This document shows positions 1 to 16,162 of a stretch of DNA of 64,000 nt, one piece after another (positions within the stretch are counted from its first letter, which is position 1; each line of letters starts with the position of its first letter). The translations under genes and the position numbers were made by a program. This DNA comes from Perca fluviatilis (taxonomy: Eukaryota; Chordata; Actinopteri; Perciformes; Percidae): assembly GCF_010015445.1 (NCBI RefSeq), contig NC_053114.1, positions 16,200,224 through 16,264,223 of the forward strand. Direction: 5' to 3'. The notes under the pieces were generated by a model, which did no database searches, had not been told where the DNA came from, and saw only the letters and a program-made list of their open reading frames with translations.

Positions 1-380
1 GATTTTATGGAAAGTACCCCATGCCAATCTCTAGGTATGGTGAAGGGTATGTGATGATGTGGGGCTATTTTAATTCCAAAGGCCAAGGGAACTTTATCAG
101 GATGCCTAGTATTCTGGATCCATGAAATAACTGGCCTTTAAAAATAAAAATCTGCCTGCCTCTATGAGAATTTAACATAGGGGTGTACTCACTTTTGTTG
201 CCAGCAGTTTAGACATTTAGTTATTTTGAGGGGACAGCACATTTACACTGTTATACAAGCTGTACACTTAATACTTTACATTGTAGCAAAGTGTAATTTC
301 TTCAGTGTTGTCCCATTAAAAGATATAATGAAATATTTACTAAAATGTGAGGGGTGTACTCACTTTTGTGAGATACTGTA
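1..380 (+). mobile_element. Tc1/mariner-type transposon, degraded 3' end
   Basis: The first 125 bases read on the plus strand as a decayed Tc1-type transposase block. GYVMMWGYF resembles the family's conserved GGS-MVWGCF stretch, and the frame then stops at the TGA after the Asp-Pro at about 119-125. Downstream the motif ggggtgtactcacttttg occurs twice (about 180 and 350). The second copy ends in agatactgta, as the terminal repeats of fish Tc1 elements do, with a TA at 379-380. The 5' half lies outside the window. It cannot encode an active enzyme. Confidence 0.75.
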
Positions 381-3300
381 TATGCAGGAATCTGCGTCTG
401 AAGACTTGATTCCTTTATTCGAAGCATCAAAAGAACATACTCAGCTCATACTGCCAGATTAAAAAATATTTTGGAAAGGTCCACTAGTCAGGGGTTTTGC
501 TCTTTATGCAGAATTGATGGCATATAGGAGAAAATGCAGGGAATTATAATCAATAACACACATCAAAAGCTTGCAGAGTATACCGATGTAATGTAATATT
601 ATATGTTTGCGAACAGATATGCCGGCTTAAAGGCGCAACAACTCTGTCCCCCAATTCTGTCTTCGTAACTTTCACACAGACGGCGAGGCGGATTAAAGGC
701 ACAACAGTCCCGCCTTGAACAGTCTGTGTGAAAGGGGATTTTGTTGTTGCTTTCAGCCCATTTCCTCTCAGTATCCCCAGGTCAGATCCATGGGGGGTCG
801 TAAAATCATTACACATGACTATTTGAAGGACTGATTAAGTCAAGATAAAAAAAATATAAAAAAAATGTTTGGGAAATAAAGCGTGGCACATTGGAGAAGA
901 GTTGTGAGAGATTAGACACCAATCACAACTATGGCATTTGTTAACTAAACTACAGCAGCTTGGTGAAAGCCTTTTAAAATCCTATTTTATGAATTTCCTT
1001 AGAAGGCATAAATGAATAATATTATACAATCCAAGAGTTAGTGTGGTTCAGTGATTCAATAAGTGTGCTTCCCCCCACCCCCATTGGTTTGGCTGCAACC
1101 AGCTGTTTGTAACCTGATAGGGGGGCAATACAAGAGGGATTGAAGATGGCAACATTTTATTGGCAAATCATGATTCTAAGAGGAACAACGGTTCAGAGTA
1201 TGGTTAAGCTCATATGTATACATGTATTTACCTTTCAAAGAAACTAGGCTGGCATAAAACCAAGTGTAAACAGAGTGGTTTGAAATCCTTCCCAGTAAAA
1301 AAGTACATCTATGAAACAATAAAAGAAACACCCCTTGTACTCATCTGAGAGCTGGAATGTGCAGTATATTGCTGCTGTTAGATTTTTTTGTCTGGCCAGC
1401 GAGCACACACAGCCAGCTCTGCAGAGCGAGCCGCTTACAGTTGCTCAATAATCCATTTACTCGCCTTTGCTATTGGCGTGACTGTAATTTCAATCACATG
1501 GGCAGTAGGGAGATAAGTGGCGAGCTGCGTACTGAGAGCTACCTGATGGTGACATGGGTTGAAATCGAGTAATGATTCCTTACTTGTTGCGTTAATCAAG
1601 AATCATCTACTCCACTACAGTGATGGGAAAAGGAAAATTTGAGGGCAAGCTTGAATTAACAGCTCACACTTTACATTTCTTCCTAGAAATATCAGATGGA
1701 AATACAAAGCTCCTTTATTGAACTGGATTATGGACCGATCAAACCTCGTATACTGTAACTTTTCTCTACAATAATTTTGATTAGAAACAAGGCGACAGTA
1801 CAGGTTTCTTTTCATTAGGAATAGGCAACATGTTTCTTCTGAATAAATTATCAGCCAATTTGGATTTTGAGGAAAAAATCGTCACCAATGTCTATAATTA
1901 AGATTCATGATTAATGGTGCATTCGACAATAGCTTTATACATTTCTGTACAAATTATGTTGCCTTTCTCTGAGAGAAAAGGAATACTGCTGATGATTTCC
2001 TTAGTAACACTTCAGTATTGTAAGTTTTAAAACTGTGACTACTTCAAACAGATTCCACATGGTTCTAGTTTAGGGGATTTATTTTTTTGTCCATGATATC
2101 TAGTAACAAACACAATGACCCTGAGTGAGCAATGATGTAGCCACTCTCCAAGAGAATTGTCCGTATGTCACAGAAAGCCATATTACCATATCACCATCTT
2201 TCCAGGCAGCCTCTTTCCCCCTACAAACCATTACTTGCTGCCTCGCCTCATTAGCATTGCAAATAAGACCCAAAGCAAGAACAGTGATGGCAGCAGCCGC
2301 AGAGGAAATAGGACAGAATTAACAAATTATGTAAGAAGCGTGGAAAGAACGGAAGGAACAGAGTGTAGCAACAAGGAAGTGAATGATGATGAGGGGGAGG
2401 TGTCAAGTGCATATTACAAATCTGATTTAAACTGGACATTTTTATATGACTTCCGTTTCTACTGGTGCCATACATTACTCTTCAGGAGATTACACACCAT
2501 TTCTGTACAGTGCTCTCTTTCTGACAAGCCAGTGTTTACAGAGTTTTCCATCCTATTGTGTCAGATGTTGTCAAGGATCAACAACAACTCTCCCAGGCAT
2601 TGTTGAAGAACTTAATCTAGCTGGACCCTGAGACTGACACACAGTTTCTACATAATTTTCAACATAATTTAACAGTGTAAACATGTTATTATAGCCAAAA
2701 ATGTGACCTTACAATTAAGTAACCAATATTCTTTATACTACAGTCATAGTATTGCTGTGTAAGTTATAAGCAAAAAGCTTGTTATTTTTAACAACATACA
2801 GTACAATAATTAGTTGAACAGTAGCTTTCCTCTTAAGGCTAAATGTTATTGTTGATTGAGAAAAGAAATCCATACGGCAGAGAAAACATGAAAAACGTCT
2901 ATATTTTCCAATATATGACATGAAGTTATGGCAGCCAAGCTTCTTTGGTGAGCAACAATAAGACCACAAATCTTTTGATGAATTACCTGTTCTCATATCA
3001 AGCCGAATTTCTGACAATTCAAAATGTTTTAAAAGCTTTTCACTGAAGATGTGGTATTGCTGCCTCACTTAATGGTTCTAAACTAAACCTTCCGGTGGGC
3101 AGTCATGTCAGTCCATCTTAAAATCTTAAAAGCTCTCCACAGTGTTGTTCAGCTTCATTACTTAAAGCTGAATTTTGTTTATTAGCTAAAGACATTTAAC
3201 TACGGTAAACTTCTCCCTTCAGACTTATTTTCGGCTACCTGCTTTTAAGACACAGTAAACCTGGTTACACAGAGAGCTTTGCAATGAAGTGAACAGGCAA

Positions 3301-3424
3301 AACGTGTGTGTGAAAATGAAGGTGAACCCAAACCGTCCCACCTCACCGCACACAGTGTTACGGTGCAACGAGAAAACACAATTGACTTTCAGGTGTTTCA
3401 GTTTTACCTCTAAAAAGTTGTTAA
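381..3424. other. No gene recognised
   Basis: AT-rich non-coding sequence. Open frames here are short, lack family resemblance and have no good splice context. The only structure I see is at 669-733, where ctttcacacagac and its reverse complement flank a GC-richer stretch. That looks like part of an unclassified repeat (about 590-810). Confidence 0.5.
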
Positions 3425-3817
3425 AAGAATAGTTTTTGCAGATAGATCGATGAGAAGATCGTTATCACTGTTATTTGTGTGCATTAACTATGGACATTGA
3501 CCTTGGAGTCGACTGGCTTAGCTTAGCATAACGACTGGAAGCATAGGAAAACTAGCCATGTGGTTTTTATATTTTGTTTTATGCACAGATTCAATAAACG
3601 AGATACAATGCATTAATTAGTGAGCTTTGAAACAGATTTAGTAGAGATCTGTTTTTTTTTTTAATGACGGCTTCCAGTTATTATGCTAAGCTAAGCTAAT
3701 TGAATCCTGGTGCTAGCTCAATAGCTAGCGTACAGACATGAGACTGGTAGCGATTTCTTTCATCTAACTCTCGAGTAGATAGCGAGTGAGATCATTTTTC
3801 AAAATGTCTAACTATCC
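3425..3817. mobile_element. TTAA-flanked palindromic MITE
   Basis: Bounded on both sides by TTAA (3421-3424 and 3818-3821). The left end AAGAATAGTT and the reverse complement of the right end GGATAGTTAG are related terminal repeats. Inside, ggcttagcttagcataacg (about 3516) and ttatgctaagctaagctaa (about 3680) form a second inverted pair, so the whole element folds back. There is no coding capacity. TTAA targets are known for piggyBac and Kolobok superfamilies, and which of these mobilised it is not decidable here. A relative lies at 24515-24690. Confidence 0.65.
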
Positions 3818-6297
3818 TTAAGACTTTTGGGTTCAAATGGCCATTTGTTAACAACCTAACCGATCATATCATGTTGCTTGCACTTGTGTTGCTTGCTTAA
3901 GTAGGCAACTGGCATACATATACAAACAGCTGTGTGGTAGTAAAAAGTATGAATTGGAATGCTGTCCAAATTACCTTTATAGATCATTCATAAACCTCTC
4001 AATCTAAGCTTTTAAATTGGCGACTACATTATTACCATAACTGATAAGAATGATGGCCAATCTACAAAAAAACATACTATGTTTGTAAATAAAAAACAAA
4101 TAATGACTTTCCATTTGCCCTATTTTATGCTTTTAAATACTTTTTTTCCCCTCCAATCAAAGCAAAGCAAAGCAATCCCGAATGACCTATACTACAGGGA
4201 AACAATGTTGGCAGAACTGAATGAGTGCACGTATCAGTGGGTAATGGACTCTGCGAAATGCTGTAATGAAACAGTATAGAGAAAGAGGCCAGAAGGAAGA
4301 AAAGAGCAGGCCTTGATGTAAGTGCCACAACTCATCATCTGGTAAAGTCAAGGTCAAGACCTTGTGTGGTCTCCTGGTATTTCTGCTCCACTTTTAAAGA
4401 GATGGCCAGAGAGTCAGACCGATGTTGCACCGAGTCGGATACGCAATACTCAAACTGATTGGCCTTTATTCCACTGACCTTCTTCAGAAAGCTTTGAGTT
4501 CACAGAGAGCGTATTAAAACACAACCATTAACAACTACAGCCATGCATGTGTATATTAATGAAAACCATCCATGTCCTTTTGTTGCTCAGTAACTGGAAA
4601 CCGTTTTATAACAATGTCCTTTGAACAGCTTCATCAGAGATCACAAGCCAAAAAAATAGTTACTATGGTTTTAAATGCCAGCAAATATTGTTCCATCCTT
4701 TGTGGCTGAACTTAATTGCTTGTGACATACAATGAGACAGGGGTCCTCTCTGAATCAGTCTGGCAATTATGTGGTGTGTAAGTTGGCCTGGTTTGTGTGG
4801 TGTGTTTGCTGACGGAGCAAGGGCTGGCCTAGAGGTGCCACCCTCTAGACCAGCCTCCCCTGAAATATGATTGGTTTCCCCCCCCCAATCCATTGGGCTA
4901 GAGTGCTGTCAATCTGACAAATTTGATTTCCATTGGATCAGAGTACTGTCACTTTGCTGCATATTCTGCCAATCTCTGCCTTTCCATTTGTTAAATGGAT
5001 ATTATATCCATCTGTATACTATTATATAGTATACAGTATACTTTAAACACACACACTGTATGGCAACTGTGTACTTTGTTTTTGAGGCCAGTTTAAAAGT
5101 AGAATGTGAATGAATATTGAACTCACTGTAGAGCACTTGTTGCTGGAAGAAAAAAATTGTGTATTGCACTTTATTTCTGTTTTGTTTCCTATTATCTGAA
5201 AACTGTGTACAGCAAGGTTGTCTTTGTTGAAGTTTGAGGCAAGTTTATTGTAAGTGTATTGCACATTATTTTTATACGGTTCTGTGACAAAAATAAGCCC
5301 TTGTCACATGACCAATTAATGTTTCCACATACTCAAATGTTTTGCCTTAAGAGCCCATAGAAAGTCTATTGTATTTGGATACAAAAAAATAACTATTAAT
5401 GTGATGTGTTTTATTTAGCACAATTGCATTGTGTTTTTCTATCTTATCCAAAATGTACTACATTTCTAAGCAGATTTTCTATGCTGTATTCTCATAAAAT
5501 CCCCCAACCCCCCCCCGACTGATTATTGGTCCCCCCTGTGACACCCCACTTTAAAAATGCTGGAATCACCCCTGGACGGAGGGGACATGCTCGACTTGGA
5601 TGCTTCGGCACTGCGGCTGCAGATCTGCTCAACACTAAGTGGGGGTAACACAAGGAGCCCTACAGTGCAGTAATGCAATATTCATGGTGGGGTGTGAGCA
5701 GGGCAGTTAAAAACAGCAGAGTTGTTGAGAAGACCTTCCAACCCTCTATCAGGGAGCAGCTGCTGCTTGGGCTTGCTCTCCACAGCCTATCCTCTTGCTC
5801 AAGTATTGTCTCTTTCTTTCGCTGCCCTCCCCTGTTCCCTCTCTGCTGCCTCTCACTCAACCATTAATTTTTAATCGCAACTTAAATGGCTGCCTTGGCT
5901 GCGGCTGTGGGGGCAGCAAGTCAAGGGCTCTTGCCTCTGGTTACAAAGTAGGAAATAAATTTGAAGAGATCAAGATAAACATACAGGGAGGGGAGAGGGC
6001 TGACTAGGGAGAAATGTACAGGGAGGAAAAAATATCAACTTGCTGCTGCCATTACAGCTTAATTAGGATTTAAACTCTTTCATCTTGGACTTTACATTGT
6101 GGCTGCTACAGGAAATTGAGATCAAATTAAGATAAAGAACTGGATTTTTCCAGTTTTTTTTTTTTTGTTGAAGGCCTTGAGAATGTAAGACGGGGAAAAT
6201 TAGTAGATTCATATCAGATGAGATAGATACTTAGATTTGTTCAATGAAAGACATGGAAATGGAGGAGCGTAAACAATTAATTTGAAAATGTGATGAG

Positions 6298-6301
<4 letters not shown>
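3818..6301. other. No gene recognised
   Basis: Non-coding spacer. The ORFs between 4079 and 6007 are short and unsupported. There are C-runs near 4870 and 5510 and a short AT palindromic stretch near 5020. No transposon ends are recognised with confidence. Confidence 0.45.

Positions 6302-6354
<53 letters not shown>
6302..6354. repeat. (TA)n microsatellite
   Basis: About 26 uninterrupted TA units, directly abutting hAT-like sequence on the right. Confidence 0.95.
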
Positions 6355-6356
<2 letters not shown>

Positions 6357-6442
6357 CGATATTATAGACCAACAAATCATCAATTAATTGAAAAATGAAT
6401 CAGCAAATTAATCGATAATTAAAATAATTGTTAGTTGCAGCC
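6355..6442. mobile_element. hAT-like element end, fragment
   Basis: AT-rich sequence with repeated attaatcgat-like words ends in aattgttagttgcagcc. This matches the terminal pattern of the complete element at 16550-17583, whose ends are TAGGGCTGCAG and CAGCCCTA. Only one end is present, so it is a fragment. Confidence 0.5.
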
Positions 6443-9594
<3,152 letters not shown>

Positions 9595-10226
9595 TTAATC
9601 TACACTATAGAAGGGTGTTATGTGTTCAAATTTGTTTATTAGGATAAACCCATTGAGATGTACTATCATCTCGTTTTCGAGGAGGTCCCAACATATAACA
9701 CAATCATTAACGACAAGAGGAGTGACAGAAAAAATAAAAAAATAAATACAATAATCAATACGGCAACGTACATACAACAACATACAAAACACATGCATAA
9801 ATTCATCAAAACATTACAACCACTAGGTTGCCAAAATAGCCAATATACAGTATGTTTAGTGTGAGTGGATCACCAACTACAATCAGGTTTAACATTAGAT
9901 ATTAACAGTAGGTATAACGAATGACGACATCATTGATAACAATGGTAGTCCATCTTAAAGTGAGAAGACAGGGCATGCTTAAACATACCAATTTTTTAAA
10001 TTGATCCTATTTCAACCGGTACATTATTCCAATCTGCTGGAGCTTAAAACTTAAAAGATATTTTGCCAATTGTTTTCCTTACACAGGGACAGAGAAGTAG
10101 AGTTGAGCAGAGTGCAAAACTTCATGATTTAAGATAAAAAGGTACAAGATACTGTTGTAAAAAAGGAGGCTAATTGAAATAAATACATTTTAATATAAGT
10201 TGAAGCCAGCGAATGTGTCTTCTAAC
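9595..10226 (-). mobile_element. LINE 3' portion, minus strand, interrupted
   Basis: Sequence typical of a fish non-LTR retrotransposon 3' region on the minus strand, including the stretch around 9640-9690 reading towards a tail at the left. It continues across the hAT insertion at 10227-11158 into the reverse-transcriptase part at 11159-11900. Frames are broken throughout. Family assignment beyond non-LTR is not secure. Confidence 0.5.
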
Positions 10227-11158
10227 TAAAGATGTTCACAAGTCATTTTTTGGAAGTCCAAGTCGAGTCTCAAGTCTTTGAGCTTGAGTCCAAGTCAAGT
10301 CTCAAGTCTTTGAGGGGCAAGTTCAAGTCAAATCTCAAGTCTTTTGCCACGAGTCCAAGTCCCCAACACTGTATTGTTAAATGTTATGAATTCAAAGCAT
10401 GTCCCGTAGCTTCCATCCATACAGTACAGTAGCAAAATCAGTTGTAGGATAACTTTATGGGGTCTACTAAACACATCCCTCTAGCCCTCGGACCGGGTGA
10501 AATATTAACCTAAGTCTGTCACATCATATGAATACAACTATAAATATACAATTTGCCTGTTTCCAGCATTAGCACAACACTTTGCGATGGTTTGCTTGTT
10601 ACCTGTGACGATATATGCTAAATGTAACGTCTCTTTCACATTAGCAAGTGACTGACCTATCTGGGTGCATTTTGAGATGCCTGATGAAGTTCGACGTTGT
10701 TGTTCTGGCATCATTTATCTCGATGCCACACACCTTGCATGTAGCTGTTCGCTTACTGCCACTGTTGACAAAATTATTGAAAGCAAAACTAATGACAAAA
10801 AGGCACAATTCCGGGAGGACTTGGTGTCGCCATCGTCAATGCATTTTTGTATATGTGAGTGCACGCACATAAGGCATAGCGCATGCGTTACATTGCACAT
10901 TATGGCAAAGGGCAGGGGACATGCAGCTTGTCATACGTTTCCCCAATGTATATGCGCCAATAAAAGAAAATAGAAATACATGAATACATTTAGATTTAAA
11001 AAGCAATAATTGCATGAAAACGGGTTGTTGACGAGTCTTGAAGCTCGAGTCAAGTCTGAAGTCTTTTGGGTCGAGTCGCAAGTCAAGTCTGAAGTCAGCC
11101 GTTTGTGCGACTTAAGTGTGACTCGAGTCCGAGTCTCAGACTCGAGTCCTCATCTCTG
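10227..11158. mobile_element. hAT-type non-autonomous element with 8-bp TSD
   Basis: The octamer cttctaac is present exactly on both sides (10219-10226 and 11159-11166). The ends are TAAAGATG on the left and CATCTCTG on the right, whose reverse complement is CAGAGATG, so they are imperfect terminal inverted repeats. Both subterminal regions are packed with variants of caagtcgagtctcaagtc, an internal array facing both ends. There is no transposase. Eight-base duplications are characteristic of hAT. It inserted into a LINE. Confidence 0.8.
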
Positions 11159-11900
11159 CTTCTAACACTTAGAGTCAGCCATTTAAGTGCATCATATATT
11201 GTAAAGTGATAAGTGAGAAAAGGACATCCGAGGACAAATCTTCAGTCTATTATATGCTGTGTTAAGTGGAATAAGGTCTGATTTAAATTAATTTTGATAA
11301 ACAACATCACTATAGTCAAGAATCATAAGTATAAGTTGAGAGGCAAGTTTCATACGCTGCGCGTGAAGCAATTTCGAGATCAATGTAAAACACTGATTCC
11401 AAAGTTCATTCATGAAAGTTCAGAATCAAGCCATAAACCAATATATTTAATCTCATCAACTTCATGCGGAGGAGTGTCATCATAACAGGTTATAACACAG
11501 GAACCAGGTTTGGATTTCAGTTTCTGTCTGGTATGAAAGATAATAGTATAGGACTTTGTTTTGTTTTATCAATTTATTATGTAAACGCCAATCTTGTAAG
11601 CTTTTGAAGTCAGACTGAAGAAAAGCTTGAATTTGTGGTAGATCAGGTTTGGATGTATATATGACAGTGTCATCAGCATAAAGTTGAACCCAATAGTTAT
11701 TGAAAATTTATGATAAATTATTTACATAAACAAAGAAAAGAAGTAGTCCCAATGTTGAGCCCTGGGGCACACCTCTTTGTTGAATCAACAGATCAGATTT
11801 ACTTCCATGTAGGACAGCACATTATTTTCTATTATGCAAATATGAACTGAACCACAGAACTGCATTTTCACGTTCTCCTGCATGCAGCCCGGAGAAGAAG
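11159..11900 (-). pseudogene. LINE reverse transcriptase remnant
   Basis: On the minus strand the segment 11650-11800 encodes GVPQGSTLG followed about 30 residues later by YADDT, the B/C core of non-LTR reverse transcriptases. A TAA interrupts the frame between them. Upstream and downstream frames are broken. The element continues left beyond the hAT insertion. It is an old, inactive copy. Confidence 0.75.
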
Positions 11901-12450
11901 GTTTCAGCCTTTCTGCCTGTATACACGGATGTGCTCACACAATATTTGTGTACAGTACGCAAAGTGATAAATTTGGGGCCGTGCAGACTCTCGCAGACAT
12001 GGGCAGGTGATGAAATGTACGCAGCCCCGTGGATGCAGAAAGTATAATTTGCTTAAGAAACTACAGTATGTCAAATATAGGTTAGAGAACGTCCTTTCAG
12101 TTAATGTTTGTTCATCCAAAAATACAAATTTCATAACAATACAGCAAAATACTATATTTGATACAGAGAGACAGAGATTACTTTGGTTTCCAGTGAATGC
12201 AATTCAGCATGCAGGAGTGGTGTCTGTAAATCTGTAAGGACAAGCACATCTAGTATGGCAAAGTTTATTGCTCGGGGCTCCCTCTTACTCCCATGCCTGT
12301 GTGCTCTGGTCTCTGCTCGACAGCTCAGCTCTCTCCTCTCTCTTCTCCTCTCCCCATTAACCGGCTGACAGATCAGTAATAAACACAGCCTGTCACCTTC
12401 AAGGCATGCCTCTAAATTACTAGAGAACACATGAAACCCCGCTCTCTTGT

Positions 12451-12482
<32 letters not shown>

Positions 12483-13317
12483 ATCCGCTGGGCTCATTGG
12501 AGCTGAAACCTGATTTTTGGCCCCGGCCGCCTCCGAGGCAGCAAATTCTCCTCTGCACCCAGATAGTCCTGAAAAAAGCATGAATATTAAATGGAAAATC
12601 CATGAATAAATAACCAAAAAAGGACTTCCGTCGCTCTAACCTCTTTCTGTCTCCCAGCAGCAGTGGATGACAGAAGAAGAGCGCAAGGAAGAAATGGAGA
12701 AAAAAAAATCATGACCACCCCAGGAGAGAAGGTGGACATTTGTTAGGTAATTGGCTTTCTCTATTTGTGATCCCATGGTGCTGCGATTTCACACATAAAA
12801 CAAAGAGGTAATCACAAGGTAAGAGTGCAGTCGATGGTTAGTGGAGCAAAATTCAACTGCAATATTTTCACTCTGAATATATTGCGTTATTTCCATATGT
12901 GGCGCAACCCGAGGGATAAAAGCCTACATACATATTGCAACAGCTTAATAATGTATGCGTGGAAAATGCAAATGATATTGAAAAGAGAGCTTGAAGTGCA
13001 ATGTGTACAGATGTTGAATGCATAACAAACAAAATCATTTATAAGTGATATATACACTCACTAGTCCCTTGGTACGTGGCACTTACACAGGAACAAGTAA
13101 ATATAGATTATTTTTCTTCAAGCAAGTCCCATAAGGGTGCTTAATGAGTGAATTGTACTGGATTTCAGTGGCCTGCAGTTTTTAACGGAGCACATGGAAA
13201 CAAGTCATGAGACAAGCATACAGTAGCTACTGGTGAAAACTGTAAGTTACTATGTGTTGCTGTATCATATGTATTTGTGTGGATTAGTATTACAGAACCA
13301 AACAAGCAGAAGCAGCT
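11901..13317. other. No gene recognised; CT-rich tract
   Basis: Holds a CT-rich stretch at 12453-12481 and otherwise unassigned sequence. At 12661-12713 a plus-strand frame following cccagcag reads a short Glu/Lys-rich peptide ending in TGA. I do not regard it as an exon. Confidence 0.4.
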
Positions 13318-13612
13318 TTTAGTTTCTATGCAACAAAGATCTGAAATAAACTTCTAGAAAACTTGAGGTCTGCCCCAACTCTTTGTTCTTTTAAATCAAG
13401 GCTTAAAACTTAAAACAAAGTTGTCTTCCAAGGTCATTTAAAGTGGTTACATTCTTATACATCTACGCCTCTTAAATCTTTTATATCTATCATATTTTCT
13501 CTTTCATGAAATGTCTTATTCTGTTTCATGTTTTGTATGCCTATGCCAACACTTTGAATTGCCTTTGTGTCAGAACTGCACAATATTAATAAACTTGCCT
13601 TGCCTTACAAAT
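13318..13612 (+). pseudogene. L2-clade LINE ORF2 C-terminus and tail
   Basis: One plus frame reads NKLLENLRSAPTLCSFKSRLKT-like sequence near 13340-13410, the conserved end of fish L2 ORF2 proteins (compare LWNKSPPDSRTITDVALFRS at 58858-58917). It is followed by a 3' tail with aataaacttgccttgcctt. Frames are shifted, and only the last few hundred bases of the element remain, as is usual for 5'-truncated LINE insertions. Confidence 0.65.
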
Positions 13613-15048
13613 ACTGTAAATTGCAGCTCCAGTGTCATCCACTAACATCCACTTGGTGCGATTGGTCCTTGATTACCCAGCTCATTGTTTTCTTCGAGCT
13701 TTACAATTTACAACTAACAGCATGTATGTTTAAGCAGTTGACTTGGCTGTTAAGGCTGTCCATTAGTAATGGTAAAGGACAACTCAATTTCACATGATAT
13801 CTAAAACAATATAACATATCAAGAGTACATATTTCCATCCATGCTCAGCAATCTACAAAAATGCATGGTAATACAGTTTTCAAAAATGTGATACTGGAAG
13901 AGCTAAATTGTTTCGATAATAAAACATTATGTACAGTAGGTTGCAAAAAAAATGGTAAAGTGTAGGAATATTCCAAAAAGTGTTTGCTGTTGATAACTGC
14001 TTGAATGGCTGTTAAAACATAGCTGAATTCTGCTGTACATGACAATAGATAATCTAAAGTGGAAGAAGATGATGTTGGCGCCTTGGGCAGACAGGAGAGC
14101 TGCTTTGTCAACCTTGAGGTCCTTTGAAATGACTCCAGTCTCCAGTGATTTTGAGATTATAGTATATGTCAATGACTTACGCTAGTAGAAATAAAAAGAT
14201 CTAATCATGACCTGCAGCTGGAGCGGAATTTCTCATCTTAACAATTATATCCATGACTTTCTTCCCTGTAGTTGGATCCAACCTCAGCAAAAGAGAGCTC
14301 TTTCATATCTGCTGGAGAGCCATCAGAGTGACTAATCTTTATAGAGAAAGATAAGCCAGTACTCACAAAGCACTCACTGAATTCATATGTAATATCACAA
14401 GTTATACGTTCAGCATCAAAATGAGTGAAGAGCTGGGAATGACCTTTATTGCTTTAAAAGCTGTTAAAAAGGACATTCTGTTTTGTTTCTATAACGGGTG
14501 AATTTTTATCAAACAAATGCACACTACAGAGCAGAATTTTTTATTGTGATAACATTTCCAGCCATATCTATTAGCATTATTTAGAAGCTTGCCAAATTAT
14601 CCCAAAATGTTATAAAAGGCATTAGAAGCCTTGAGCATATCAACCACATTTTGAATACTTGAACTGTTCTGCTCTCCTTCGACTAATTCAGTGCTTTAGT
14701 CAGTTGAATATAGAAGTGCTTGTACAAGAGATTACCACGTTTCTTTTTCTTGCTGGTTGAGCACTCTTTAAACAAGGCTTAAAGCTATTTAATGGAACAT
14801 TACTCTGGGTATCCACCCTTCATGCTTGGAAGCAATAGGATTTTAATTCTTCGGAGCATCATTATAGGAAGGTCAAACATAATTCTCAGGTTACTTAATG
14901 CTTTGTTCTTTAGAACAGCAAGTAGCAGCTACAGGCTTGTTCCGCGACAATAGTCCCAGCATGACGTCTACCAATTTAAGTTGAGCTGGACAGGGATTCT
15001 ACAAATACTTGGAAGAATTGAAAGTTAAGCACAAATAAATTCAGTTAA
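13613..15048. other. No gene recognised
   Basis: AT-rich non-coding sequence. No transposon ends or convincing exons seen. A minus-strand frame at 14212-14268 after an AG was examined as the missing trip4 last exon and rejected. Confidence 0.4.
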
Positions 15049-16162
15049 AGGTCCAATATGTAATATTTGTACTGTAATAAATCCAAAAATGACACCAATG
15101 CCTCATCAGATATTAAGGAAACATGTTAAACTGAAATACTATCTTTTCTGACAACAATGCTAATTTCAGTATTTTTTCTTTTTGAAATTTACATTCCGTG
15201 ACGGAATTTATGTTTATGTTTTGATCTGTGTGTTGTTATCAACGGCCCAGTTTGACAGCCAGGCCGGGTTGCCAGATATACCTGTAAAAATGTAAACCCA
15301 GCGCTACAGCTGTAAAGTTAGTACAGCCATGAAAGAAGCAAACAAACAAACAGGATCAATGGAGATAGATTCTACCCGACCTAAAAAAGAAAACAGTTTC
15401 TAACAGTTGCGTGACCAGAGACATAACAACCCCCTGGTAAATAATGGAGATGTATTTGAAAGATGGAGACAGCTTAGAGCCCAAAAGGACGCAGAGTTGG
15501 CTTATTTTCTCCTGAACCGGTAAGCATTAGCTTCAGGCTAATTTATTACAGCTACTAGGGACGGGCATTTTTTGTCAGCCACGGCTGTTTACAGCGTGTA
15601 GCCTCGTCAGCGGCTGGAGCCGACAACGGTGAGTTATTTTAAGCCACGAGAGGGGGCTGTAAACCGGAAAGAGAGGACTGTGAGTTTGCAGTGTGTTTAG
15701 CGATATTCTAAGCCAATGAAGTGTGTTCCATCGGTAAGGTAGTGGTATTTTTTGCGTTTTGTATTGTAATTCTAAGCCGAGGAAGTGTGCCTGACTGGCG
15801 TGTGGAGAGGACAGTGAGGTTGTTGTTGTTTTTAGCGGTTCATACTGTAATTTTGCGCAAAAAAGTGTGTCTGTCAGTTGGTTACAGAGCTCCGCGTGAG
15901 CACGGGCTTTTATGACTGTCAATATAGCCAGCATCTACCGTTAGCTACTCCGCTGTGCTGTGGAGTAATGTCTGGCTATGTGAGAAAAGTGTCTAGCAAC
16001 GTTGTTGTGAATGCTGCGGTCTCAGCCTGGCAACCCCCGTGAACTTCGAGTCTGGGCAGGAGGGGGCGGGGGAAACGACTCTCCAGTATTTTGAATTGGT
16101 AGTGCAGTAACTATTTTAACCGCTAGCTGCCAGTATTACACACAATATTACATATTGCACCT
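15049..16162. mobile_element. TTAA-flanked DNA element, 1.1 kb
   Basis: TTAA lies at 15045-15048 and 16163-16166. The left end AGGTCCAATATGTAATATT and the reverse complement of the right end AGGTGCAATATGTAATATT differ at one of 19 positions, a clear terminal inverted repeat. The interior has a short coding-like block at about 15430-15520 (frame reading FERWRQLRAQKDAELAYFLL). This may be a transposase or captured-exon remnant, but there is no full transposase. Related to TTAA-target superfamilies (piggyBac or Kolobok). Confidence 0.8.

Noticed and set aside
12661..12713. Plus-strand mini-exon after cccagcag reading QWMTEEERKEEMEKKKS
   Set aside because: Short, Glu/Lys-rich and isolated, with no neighbouring exons of a plus-strand gene.
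14212..14268. Candidate for the missing last trip4 exon (minus strand after CTACAG, 20 codons to a stop)
   Set aside because: The splice site and phase would work and it would begin Trp-Lys, but the remaining residues do not resemble the conserved QGAKKGL-type C-terminus. An upstream stop makes it look fortuitous.
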